This document shows positions 8,701-16,460 of a stretch of DNA of 64,000 bases, piece by piece. The stretch comes from Serratia nevei. GTDB taxonomy: Bacteria > Pseudomonadota > Gammaproteobacteria > Enterobacterales > Enterobacteriaceae. The stretch lies in assembly GCF_037948395.1 (NCBI RefSeq), contig NZ_CP149940.1:310001-374000 (forward strand), given 5' to 3'. The notes under the pieces are model-generated. The model worked only from the letters and a program-made list of their open reading frames with translations, was not told the origin of the DNA and did not search any database. Positions within the stretch are counted from its first letter, which is position 1. Each line of letters begins with the position of its first letter. A program made the position numbers and the translations under genes.

Positions 8701-9456
8701 TCAATGCTGCTTGTTATCGATATAATTGTTGATGCAGGGGCTGTTACCGGCTCGGGGACAGTACGTCACCCATTGTTCATTGTTTTCCGCGCCCTCATTG
8801 CGGATATTATCGTAGTAATAAACGTCGGCGCGCGTTTGGCAACTGAAACCAGCGCGTTGTATAACCCGTTTGATTTGGCCTAAATCGCCGCTGCCTAACG
8901 TCATGCTGTAAATCTGGCAATTTCCGTAGCTTCCCAAAGGATATACATTAATGCGCGTGCTGTTTTTATACAGCACGATGGCAGCAAAAGGCACCAGGCA
9001 GGCCGCCATGATCATAATTAATCTTTGTAGCGATCGCTGTATACCCGGCTGTTTATTTCCCGGTGGCGGGATGATGGTGGTTTCCAACGTGTTTTCATGA
9101 TCTTTCTTATATTTCTCCTGTTTTGAATCTGTCTCGTGAATACTAATGGCGCTGAATTTAAACCCCTGGCGTGGATAAGTCACGATAATATCTTCTGTAC
9201 CGCATTGCGCCAAAGACTTCCGCAAGCCGGAGACATAATTATTCAGGTTGTTATTCGAAGCCTTCAGGCCGTGTTCGACCCACACTTCATTAAGCAATCT
9301 CTCCCGCAGCAACAGATTGTTATTATTACGAATGAACATCGATAACAGTCTGGCGCTGGGCTTAAGTAAAGCTATTTTATTGCTGGCGTTATCGATATGC
9401 GCCAATGTGCCGTCCTCCTCATTATAAAGGACGATGTCATTTATGATGAAAATCAT
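8701..9456 (-). CDS. ToxR/CadC-type membrane-anchored transcription regulator (paralog)
   Basis: This 251-residue protein is a paralog of the regulator at 7380-8168. Its winged helix (about residues 1-104; RERLLNEVW, NNNLNNYVSGLRK, VTYPRQGFKF) aligns without gaps. A charged linker and one membrane helix (about 145-163) lead to a periplasmic domain with Cys180, 206, 233 and 241. The cysteine pattern GxC, C, YCPxA, C is the same as in the paralog. It is transcribed divergently from the fimbrial operon, with a 418-nt AT-rich region between, so direct control of the pilin promoter is likely but not shown. Confidence 0.85.
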   Translation of the reverse strand: MIFIINDIVLYNEEDGTLAHIDNASNKIALLKPSARLLSMFIRNNNNLLLRERLLNEVWVEHGLKASNNNLNNYVSGLRKSLAQCGTEDIIVTYPRQGFKFSAISIHETDSKQEKYKKDHENTLETTIIPPPGNKQPGIQRSLQRLIMIMAACLVPFAAIVLYKNSTRINVYPLGSYGNCQIYSMTLGSGDLGQIKRVIQRAGFSCQTRADVYYYDNIRNEGAENNEQWVTYCPRAGNSPCINNYIDNKQH

Positions 9457-9874
9457 TTCTACTTTCCGTCAACTTTCCTGTCGAGAGATTATTCTGATGG
9501 CTGAGCGTATTTTTTTCAATCCTCCCTTTTGGGTGTAAATAGGATTTTTCTCTCTATTGATATAAATTTGGTGAAATATTTCCATTTTTACAAGTTTTTT
9601 AAAATAAATATCGATAATTAAAAGCTATTTTTTGGGTTTTAAATCTATTTAATTTGTATTTTTTAGATTTAAAAACTGTGTTTTTGTCTATTTTAAGCAT
9701 AACGTTTCATTTGACGATGTGAGGATGTAAATTTGTTCCCACTGATACGGGGCGCCAAATGCAGCGTATTAGCCATCGAGGCAACGCACAGAAAATGAAA
9801 ACACTGCCGCATTGCCTCGGTGACTTACGGATTTAATTTACTCCACTGTTTACTAAGGAATGTAAGGGATTTAT
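9457..9874. promoter_or_regulatory. AT-rich divergent control region of regulator and fimbrial operon
   Basis: These 418 nt hold no convincing ORF. From about 9540 to 9700 the DNA is extremely AT-rich with many A/T tracts, typical of intrinsically bent, H-NS-bound promoter DNA. It contains an 11-bp inverted repeat (9637-9674). Promoters for the regulator (minus) and the major pilin gene (plus) must lie here. Confidence 0.6.
9637..9674. repeat. 11-bp inverted repeat upstream of pilin operon
   Basis: TTTTAAATCTA at 9637-9647 and TAGATTTAAAA at 9664-9674 are perfect inverted copies separated by 16 nt. The centre-to-centre distance of 27 nt is compatible with a dimeric winged-helix regulator. 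An operator role is inferred. Confidence 0.6.
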
Positions 9875-10435
9875 ATGAAACTGAACAAAATTATGATTGC
9901 CGCCGTGCTGGCTTTCGGCACTTCTTCCATGATGGCCCAGGCAGCGAACCAGGGTAGCGGTACTGTTACCTTCACCGGTGAAATCATTGATGCGCCATGC
10001 TCTATCGCACCGGGTAATATCGATCAAACCGTACCACTGGGCCAGGTTTCCAACCTGAGCCTGAAAGACGGCCGTGAGTCCGAAGTAAAAGAGACGTTTA
10101 AGATCACTCTGGAAGACTGCACCATTGCAACTGCAAAAACTGTAAAAACAACCTTTACCGGTCAGGCTGGTGGTGCTGCAGGTACTGACAAGAAAATGAT
10201 CGCGTTGGGTAGTGGGAGCACCGCTAAAGGGGCAAGTATCGTGATTACTGATACCAATAATGCTAACGCTGTCGTTGAACTGGGCACGGCTACCGCCGGC
10301 CAGAAGCTCGAGATCGGTGATACTGGCGCTGAGCTGGCATTCAAAGCCTTCCTGAAAGGCAATGGCGGCGCTCTGGATACCATCGTCCCAGGTGCGTTCA
10401 CTAGCGTTGTTAACTTCGCTCTGAACTATCAATAA
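9875..10435 (+). CDS. Major fimbrial subunit, FimA/SmfA type
   Basis: A 186-residue type-1-like pilin. It has a signal peptide (cleavage probably after MAQA, near residue 24) and an N-terminal donor strand rich in G/T/V (GSGTVTFTGEI). The disulfide pair is in DAPCSI and LEDCTI, and the beta-zipper end motif is FALNYQ. It is the first gene of the cluster with its own AT-rich promoter region. A hairpin with T-run directly downstream would make it the most abundant transcript. Subunits of this type are secreted by Sec and assembled at the outer membrane by the chaperone-usher pair encoded downstream. Receptor specificity is unknown. Confidence 0.93.
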   Translation: MKLNKIMIAAVLAFGTSSMMAQAANQGSGTVTFTGEIIDAPCSIAPGNIDQTVPLGQVSNLSLKDGRESEVKETFKITLEDCTIATAKTVKTTFTGQAGGAAGTDKKMIALGSGSTAKGASIVITDTNNANAVVELGTATAGQKLEIGDTGAELAFKAFLKGNGGALDTIVPGAFTSVVNFALNYQ

Positions 10436-10456
10436 GTCATATTCACAAGCTTATTC

Positions 10457-10482
10457 AGCATGCGGGTAACCGCATGCTTTTT
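10457..10482 (+). terminator. Attenuating terminator after the major pilin gene
   Basis: AGCATGCGG-GTAA-CCGCATGCT followed by TTTT: a perfect 9-bp stem with a tetraloop, between the pilin gene and the next pilin gene. Partial read-through would set the ratio of major pilin to assembly proteins. Confidence 0.85.
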
Positions 10483-10513
10483 AAAATGGAATCTTATTGC
10501 CAGGAACTTGTAT

Positions 10514-11059
10514 ATGTTTCAGAAAACCCAGGCCTTAGTGGTACCTTCCCTGTTGATCCTGATTTTTATTACCCAGCCATCAATAGCGCAGAGCTCTGTG
10601 ATTGGGTGGGGCAGAGTCAATATGGAAGGTGCCATTGTCGATGCTGCTTGTGCTATTGAAGCAGTGAGTCGCGATCAAACCATTGATATGCAAGCATTGC
10701 CGGTAGCGCAAATTGCCCGAGACGGTTACGGGCTGACCAAACCATTCAGTTTGCGGTTATTGAACTGCAGCTTAGCAGACGTGGGGAAAATGCAACCCGG
10801 TCGTCAGCATTTCCAAATGACGTTTGATGGCCGGGTCGATAATGGATTATTCGGGGTGACGGGAGAGGCAAAGGGAATTGCATTACGTCTCTCAGACGGC
10901 GTAGGCAATGTGATTTACCCGGGTCTCGCCATGCCAATAGATGGCTCAATAATAAAAGAGAGTTACTTAAACTATTCCATGCAGCTGGTAGCTAATCGCC
11001 AGATATTACATGCCGGGGATTATAGAACCGCTATCCGTTTTAAATTGAATTACTACTGA
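10514..11059 (+). CDS. Minor fimbrial subunit
   Basis: A 181-residue pilin-family protein. The signal peptide LVVPSLLILIFITQPSIAQ is followed by a mature part with the Cys pair DAACAIE and LLNCSL and a C-terminal FKLNYY beta-zipper motif. The ATG at 10514 has an AGGA ribosome site 8 nt upstream; a longer in-frame start at 10460 lies inside the upstream terminator stem and is unlikely. Placement between major pilin and usher is like papH, which encodes the pilus-anchoring terminator subunit in Pap-type clusters. That role is a suggestion from position only. Confidence 0.83.
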   Translation: MFQKTQALVVPSLLILIFITQPSIAQSSVIGWGRVNMEGAIVDAACAIEAVSRDQTIDMQALPVAQIARDGYGLTKPFSLRLLNCSLADVGKMQPGRQHFQMTFDGRVDNGLFGVTGEAKGIALRLSDGVGNVIYPGLAMPIDGSIIKESYLNYSMQLVANRQILHAGDYRTAIRFKLNYY

Positions 11060-11088
11060 TTATAAATAAGTTAAAGGTTGGCGGCACC

Positions 11089-13620
11089 ATGAAATTGAAC
11101 GCAAATAACTCGAAAGCACCTTTATTGAGTCTGCTGGGGGTGTGTATTTCTTTGGCGATATGCAGCGTGCCTTTTCAATTGCAGGCGAACGATGAGGTGC
11201 AGTTTAACATTGACGTGTTGGATCTAAACGACAGGAAAAATATTGACCTGAGTCAGTTTTCCCGTGGCGGCTTTATTATGCCGGGGAAATATATCATGTC
11301 GATTCACCTGAACACGCAGGTTTTGTCCGAAGAACCTATAGCCTTCTATGCGCCGGAATATGAGGCGAAGGGTAGTGCAGCGTGCATATCGCCAGCGTTG
11401 GTTGAAAAGCTCGGGTTTAAAACAGATGTCTTGGCCAAGTTGCGTTGGTGGCACGGCGAACAGTGTCTTGACCTCACCAGTCTGAACGGTTTGGAGGCCA
11501 AAGGTGATTTGGCGACATCCGCCCTGTATTTGAACGTTCCTCAGGCTTATTTGGTGTATTCGTCCCCGGATTGGGATCCGCCGGCACGCTGGGATGAAGG
11601 CATTCCGGGGGTGTTGTTGGATTACAACCTGAATTCACAGGTGCAACGCACTCAGCAAACCGGGCTGCAGTCCTACAGCCTGAGTGGGAACGGCACGACA
11701 GGGGCCAACTTGGGGGCCTGGCGTTTGCGTGCTGACTGGCAGATGAACATCAATCATCAAACCGGCTCCGGTTTATCAACGCAGCAAGATTTCGATTGGA
11801 GCCGGTACTACGCTTTCCGCGCTCTGCCTAACTGGGGCGCTCGGCTGACCTTGGGAGAGGACTATCTGGCGACGGATATCTTCGACAGTTTTCGTTACAC
11901 CGGTTTCAGCGTAAGTTCGGATGACAATATGTTGCCGCCTAACCTCCGTGGCTATGCGCCGGAAGTGACTGGGATAGCCAAAAGCAACGCTAAAGTCGTC
12001 ATTAGTCAGCTCGGCCGGGTACTGTATGAAACCCGGGTTGCTGCGGGGCCATTTCGCATCCAAGACATTAATGACTCCATCTACGGGCAGTTGGATGTTC
12101 GGGTAGAAGAGCAAGACGGCAGTGTGCAGGAGTTCAAGGTAGACACCGCTAATATTCCTTATCTGACGCGGCCAGGTGCAGTGCGTTACAAATTTGCCAG
12201 CGGCAGGCCTTCAGATTGGAATCATCGCGTGCAGGGGCCTTTGTTCGCTACCGGCGAGTTCTCTTGGGGGGTGAGCAACGGTTGGTCGTTGTACGGTGGC
12301 GCTTTGGGGGGCGGGGACTATAAGGCCTTGTCTATGGGGGTGGGGCGTGATCTGCTGGCCTTTGGGGCGGTGTCATTTGACTCCACGCAATCACGTGCGG
12401 AATTGCCGCAACGGGATGGCACTAAAAGCGGTGGATCATACCGGATCAGTTATTCAAAAAGCTTTGACGAATACGATAGCCAAATCACCTTTGCCGGCTA
12501 TCGCTTCTCGCAGCAGAACTTTATGACAATGAGTGAATATCTGGATGCCCGTTACTACGACAATAACCTCGGAAAGAGCCGAGAGATGTACACCATCACG
12601 CTGAATAAACAGTTTCGTGATTTGGGCATAAGCAGCTATCTCAATTACAGCCACCAGACCTATTGGGATCAGCCCGTGAGTGAGCGTTATAGCTTAGCGC
12701 TTTCCCGTTATTTCGATTTGGGCTCGCTGAGGAATATGAGCGCGTCGCTCACGGCGTATCGAAATAAATATCAAGGAACCAATGACGATGGCATGTATCT
12801 GTCCTTCACCTTGCCGTGGGGGGTAAATACCAACATTAGTTACAGCAGCTCGTGGAACCGTAACGAAAGCACACAGCGGGTGGGATATTACGAAAGGCTG
12901 GATGAGCACAACAACTACCAATTGAGCAGTGGCCTATCACGCCAGGGGGGCTCGGCCAGCGCTTTCTATACCCACGAGGGGGATAACGCGCGTATCGGTG
13001 CCAACGCCAGTTACCAGGGAGGCAGCTACTCATCTATGGGGTTCTCTTTGCAAGGCGGAATGACGGCAACGGCCAAGGGGGCTGCGCTGCATCGGAATGG
13101 CAGTTTTGGCGGAACACGTTTGTTGCTGGACACTCAAGGCGTAGCCGGGGTGCCGATCCGCGGGTATGGCGCAACGACGCGTACCAATATGTTTGGCAAG
13201 GCGGTAGTCGCGGATGTCAGCAGTTATTACCGCAGCAGGGCGAGTATTGATCTGAATACCTTGCCGGATGATGTTGACGCAACGCAGTCGGTGGTGCAGG
13301 CGACATTGACCGAGGGCGCGATTGGTTACCGGCGTTTTGACGTGATTTCAGGGCAAAAGGCGATGGCCGTTATTCGCCTGGCCGACGGCAGCGCACCGCC
13401 GTTTGGCGCACAGATATACAACAGCCGGCAGCAGCAGACAGGTCTGGTGAATGATGAGGGTAGCGTATACCTAAGCGGCATTCAGCCCAATACGGAGATG
13501 ACGGTGAATTGGGATGGTAAAGCGCAATGTCGGATCACATTGCCGGAAATCCGCACGGATATAGCGTTGAGCAACCTGCTGTTGCCATGCAGGGCGAGCA
13601 TCGGGACACAGACAGAGTAA
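11089..13620 (+). CDS. Outer-membrane fimbrial usher, FimD/PapC family
   Basis: At 843 residues it has the usual length for an usher. After the signal peptide comes an N-terminal periplasmic chaperone-binding domain (VQFNIDVLDLNDRKNIDLSQF). A long 24-strand beta-barrel with a plug domain follows (SQLGRVLYETRVAAGPFRIQD). C-terminal domains contain GVPIRGYGATTRTNMFGKAVV and a Cys pair near the end (QCRITLPEI ... LLLPC). It forms the outer-membrane pore that recruits chaperone-subunit complexes and orders pilus assembly. The usher-before-chaperone order is as in pap, not as in E. coli fim. Confidence 0.96.
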   Translation: MKLNANNSKAPLLSLLGVCISLAICSVPFQLQANDEVQFNIDVLDLNDRKNIDLSQFSRGGFIMPGKYIMSIHLNTQVLSEEPIAFYAPEYEAKGSAACISPALVEKLGFKTDVLAKLRWWHGEQCLDLTSLNGLEAKGDLATSALYLNVPQAYLVYSSPDWDPPARWDEGIPGVLLDYNLNSQVQRTQQTGLQSYSLSGNGTTGANLGAWRLRADWQMNINHQTGSGLSTQQDFDWSRYYAFRALPNWGARLTLGEDYLATDIFDSFRYTGFSVSSDDNMLPPNLRGYAPEVTGIAKSNAKVVISQLGRVLYETRVAAGPFRIQDINDSIYGQLDVRVEEQDGSVQEFKVDTANIPYLTRPGAVRYKFASGRPSDWNHRVQGPLFATGEFSWGVSNGWSLYGGALGGGDYKALSMGVGRDLLAFGAVSFDSTQSRAELPQRDGTKSGGSYRISYSKSFDEYDSQITFAGYRFSQQNFMTMSEYLDARYYDNNLGKSREMYTITLNKQFRDLGISSYLNYSHQTYWDQPVSERYSLALSRYFDLGSLRNMSASLTAYRNKYQGTNDDGMYLSFTLPWGVNTNISYSSSWNRNESTQRVGYYERLDEHNNYQLSSGLSRQGGSASAFYTHEGDNARIGANASYQGGSYSSMGFSLQGGMTATAKGAALHRNGSFGGTRLLLDTQGVAGVPIRGYGATTRTNMFGKAVVADVSSYYRSRASIDLNTLPDDVDATQSVVQATLTEGAIGYRRFDVISGQKAMAVIRLADGSAPPFGAQIYNSRQQQTGLVNDEGSVYLSGIQPNTEMTVNWDGKAQCRITLPEIRTDIALSNLLLPCRASIGTQTE

Positions 13621-13659
13621 ACCGATACTCCCGCGATTATTTTAGTAAGAGCAAGCTTT

Positions 13660-14427
13660 ATGAGACGGAACAATTCTATGAAAAATAACGTAGTAAAAGC
13701 ATTATCAATGGCCGGGGCACTGTCGGCAACGGTATTGAGCAGTCAGGTCCAAGCTGCTATCGCATTGGATCGTACCCGCGTGGTCTTTAATGGGGCTGAG
13801 AAATCGGTAAGCCTGAATATCAGCAATAAAAATACCCAGTTGCCGTATTTGGCGCAGGGGTGGCTGGAAGATGCCGATGGCAAGAAGATTACCAGTCCAC
13901 TGGTGGTATTACCGCCAGTGCAGCGGTTGGAACCAGGGGCGCAGAGTCAAATAAAAGTGCAGACGACGCCAGCGGCGAATTTGTTGGCTCAGGATCGTGA
14001 AACCCTGTTCTATTTCAACCTGCGTGAAATACCGCCGAAAAGTGAGAAGGCCAACACATTGCAAATCGCCTTGCAGACGCGCATCAAACTGTTCTATCGC
14101 CCGGTGGCGATTACGCCAGACAGAGGTAGCGCTTTTACGCCGTGGCAGGAGAAGCTAACGCTGACTCGCCAGGGTAATGGTTTCCAAGTGAATAATCCTA
14201 CGCCTTATTACATCACTCTGGTTGATGCCAGCAACAGCAAAAAGGGAAAAACGGCGCAGGGTTTTGAGCCGTTAATGGTGCCGCCTAAAGGCAGCATTGC
14301 GCTGGGGGCTTCTGGGTTGGGCGATGCGCCGGTGCTGACTTACGTCAATGATTACGGTGGCCGTCCGACGCTGACATTCAAATGCGGCGCCGGTGACTGC
14401 CAGGTTGTGCCGGACTCAAAAGGATAA
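13660..14427 (+). CDS. Periplasmic fimbrial chaperone, PapD/FimC family
   Basis: A 255-residue protein with a signal peptide ending near VQAA and two Ig-like domains. Family marks are the N-terminal strand ALDRTRVVFNG, the FYFNLREIPPKS motif with the invariant Pro-Pro, and the IKLFYRPVAI stretch at the domain boundary. A C-terminal Cys pair occurs in FKCGAGDC, a feature of some chaperones. It donates its G1 strand to complete pilin subunits and delivers them to the usher. An alternative ATG at 13678 would remove six residues and give a more standard signal peptide. Confidence 0.95.
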   Translation: MRRNNSMKNNVVKALSMAGALSATVLSSQVQAAIALDRTRVVFNGAEKSVSLNISNKNTQLPYLAQGWLEDADGKKITSPLVVLPPVQRLEPGAQSQIKVQTTPAANLLAQDRETLFYFNLREIPPKSEKANTLQIALQTRIKLFYRPVAITPDRGSAFTPWQEKLTLTRQGNGFQVNNPTPYYITLVDASNSKKGKTAQGFEPLMVPPKGSIALGASGLGDAPVLTYVNDYGGRPTLTFKCGAGDCQVVPDSKG

Positions 14428-14478
14428 CAAAAATCGGTGGCATTTTTACCGGCTATTGAGGCGAGCGGGGAAAAAGCA

Positions 14479-15093
14479 ATGCAAAGAATGGGCAAGGGAA
14501 AGCGCAATTTGAAGGGCGGTTTTTTGAAGCAGCAAAGAGGGATGGGCGCCATATTGGCGTTGACGTTGCTGATGGCCGGTCTCGCGAAAGCGGAAGAAGG
14601 GAATCACGGTGTGTTGTTTGTCCATGGTGCATTGACGGAGGGGGCCTGCCGGTTGGATATGGCGTCGGCGTATCAGGATGTCTGGTTAGGCGAGGTGACG
14701 ACGGGCAGTTTGGCCAGGGTGGGCGAACGCGCTCAACCGGTCGCTTTCCAGCTTCGCTTGCGAGATTGTCTGCGCGTGGGGGCTGCAATGCAGGATGAAC
14801 GTTTGGGAACTCGGACATGGGACACCTACCAACCTGCCGTTACGGTGAGTTTTAATGCGCCCGCCGATGCGGATAACCCACAGTTGGTGAAGGTGCGTGG
14901 GGCCGGTGGGCTGGCGTTGCGCCTGTTAGATAGCGATAAAAAAGATGTGCGCATGGGAAGTCGCAGCCGGCCACAGCGACTGGCAGTTGGAAGCGACGCG
15001 TTGAATTTCTATGTGATGGCGGAGCGCACGCGTGCGCCTATGGTTGCAGGTGCCTATCAGGCCGCCATTGATTTTCGGATGAGCTATGACTGA
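14479..15093 (+). CDS. Fimbrial subunit (minor, possibly chain-terminating)
   Basis: A pilin-family protein of about 204 residues with a long basic N-terminus, a hydrophobic signal core (GAILALTLLMAGLAKA) and a mature domain with Cys in EGACRLD and RDCLRV. The C-terminal AIDFRMSYD is a beta-zipper motif. The ATG at 14479 is chosen over an upstream GTG at 14437, since the latter places extra residues before a normal signal peptide; a third ATG at 14542 is possible. The start of the next gene comes right after its stop. The exact position of this subunit in the pilus is unknown. Confidence 0.78.
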   Translation: MQRMGKGKRNLKGGFLKQQRGMGAILALTLLMAGLAKAEEGNHGVLFVHGALTEGACRLDMASAYQDVWLGEVTTGSLARVGERAQPVAFQLRLRDCLRVGAAMQDERLGTRTWDTYQPAVTVSFNAPADADNPQLVKVRGAGGLALRLLDSDKKDVRMGSRSRPQRLAVGSDALNFYVMAERTRAPMVAGAYQAAIDFRMSYD

Positions 15094-15103
15094 GGTGCAA
15101 ACA

Positions 15104-15673
15104 ATGGGCAACCTATGGCGTAGCGTATGGCTAAACGTGGGGGAATGCGTTCGGCTCTCTTGCTCTCTGGTGATCACCATGGCGCTCTCCTCGGCATTAA
15201 GCGTATTGGCGGTGCTGCTGATTAGTCAAGCCGGATGGGCAGCGACGGCGCCGGTCACGGTAAAAGGGACCGTTGTCGCCAAGCTAAATTGTGAAATTAA
15301 TGGCGGCCAGGATATTTTCGTGAATTTCAACGAGCTGATCACCGCCAAGATTGATGGCGAAAAATACGGCAAGCGGCCGATCCCATTTGGGGTGAGTTGC
15401 AGCGGCAATACATCGGGTAGCGCGGGGCTTTTGAAATTGAGTTTGAACGGCGTGTTGCCGGATTTTGGTAACAGCTTATTACGCACCAGTAATAACGATT
15501 TGGCGATTAAGCTGCTGCAAGAGAACGGCCAACAGTTGCAGCTGAATACATGGCTTAATTTTACCTATCCGGAGGTGCCGGCATTATACGCCGTGCCGGT
15601 AAAACGCAGTGGCGCTACGCTGAAAGGCGGGGATTTTTCCAGCAGTGCTACATTAGTCTTAGCGGTTCAATAA
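15104..15673 (+). CDS. Minor fimbrial subunit, PapK/PapE-like
   Basis: A pilin of 189 residues. The signal peptide is LSVLAVLLISQAGWA; the mature domain has VKGTVVAKLNCEING, the motif KIDGEKY, and the second Cys in GVSCSGN. The ATG at 15104 has a GAGGTG ribosome site 6 nt upstream and is preferred over an in-frame ATG at 15086 that overlaps the previous gene. It is clearly related to the next gene product (same KIDGxxY and VSCSG positions), which points to tandem duplication. Such proteins form the thin tip fibrillum or adaptors in Pap-like pili. Confidence 0.82.
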   Translation: MGNLWRSVWLNVGECVRLSCSLVITMALSSALSVLAVLLISQAGWAATAPVTVKGTVVAKLNCEINGGQDIFVNFNELITAKIDGEKYGKRPIPFGVSCSGNTSGSAGLLKLSLNGVLPDFGNSLLRTSNNDLAIKLLQENGQQLQLNTWLNFTYPEVPALYAVPVKRSGATLKGGDFSSSATLVLAVQ

Positions 15674-15701
15674 TAAGAGAATGAAAATGAGGGTAATTAA
15701 A

Positions 15702-16214
15702 ATGAAAAAAATGAAAATGGCGTATAACTCAGGTCTGGCGGCAATGGCTTGTATGGGGTTGCTGGCCATGGTGCCTGCACAAGCGGTGAAGGTAAATTTC
15801 ACCGGCAAACTGGTAGAACAACCGGTCTGTACGCTGAATGACGGTAAAGATATTAGCGTGGATTTTGCCAACGTCGTCATTAATAAAATTGATGGGGTCG
15901 CTTACAAAAAAATGGAAATTCCCTATAGCGTTTCCTGTAGCGGTGGTTCTGAAAACGCTGGCGATCTGAAAGTGAATTTGAGCTTTGCGCCGGTATCCTG
16001 GGGGGATGGTAAACCACTGCAGTCAAGCGTGGGCAACCTTGGATTACGTATCACGCAAGGTGCAGGCGATACCACTTACGTCAGCGATACCAAACTGATT
16101 ATTAATGCCGCTAACCCGACGAAACTTTACGCAGTGCCTATCGCACGCCCAGGTACCATGCTGGTGGGGGCTGATTTTACCGGAAACGCGACGTTAACTG
16201 CCGAGTATGAGTAA
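15702..16214 (+). CDS. Minor fimbrial subunit, PapE/PapF-like
   Basis: A 170-residue pilin from the ATG at 15702, which has GAGGG 8 nt upstream; in-frame ATGs at 15681 and 15687 would add seven or five Lys-rich residues. The signal peptide ends at VPAQA. The mature part has VNFTGKLVEQPVC, KIDGVAY and SVSCSGG, and ends NATLTAEYE. It is a paralog of the preceding gene product. The position just before the adhesin gene fits an adaptor between fibrillum and adhesin; this is an inference from gene order. Confidence 0.82.
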   Translation: MKKMKMAYNSGLAAMACMGLLAMVPAQAVKVNFTGKLVEQPVCTLNDGKDISVDFANVVINKIDGVAYKKMEIPYSVSCSGGSENAGDLKVNLSFAPVSWGDGKPLQSSVGNLGLRITQGAGDTTYVSDTKLIINAANPTKLYAVPIARPGTMLVGADFTGNATLTAEYE

Positions 16215-16220
16215 TAACGG

Positions 16221-16257
16221 TTCCTGCAACTGGGTTGTCTACGCCGGGTTGCAGGAA
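16221..16257 (+). repeat. 10-bp inverted repeat between pilin and adhesin genes
   Basis: TTCCTGCAAC (16221-16230) and GTTGCAGGAA (16248-16257) are perfect inverted copies with 17 nt between. There is no U-tract. It lies in a 246-nt gap without genes and may lower expression of the downstream adhesin gene or protect upstream mRNA. Confidence 0.6.
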
Positions 16258-16460
16258 ATCGGGGCGGGTAGCATGAAAAGCGCAATATATGAGGTAGCCA
16301 TTGCGTAGCGAGAGTGGTGTCGGGGGCGTTGACACCGAAGTGTAATGACGCACAGGGCAGTTTTTCTGCGCGCGTATTAATGTGAACATGCGTTGATGGC
16401 TGAGTTAGCGTTTGTGCTTATTTTATTTTTAATACGCCGGTGATGGTTCAAGAGGAATCT

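Noticed and set aside
9637..9674. Inverted repeat considered as a fimS-like invertible switch
   Set aside because: The spacer is only 16 nt and no tyrosine recombinase (FimB/FimE type) lies in or near the cluster.
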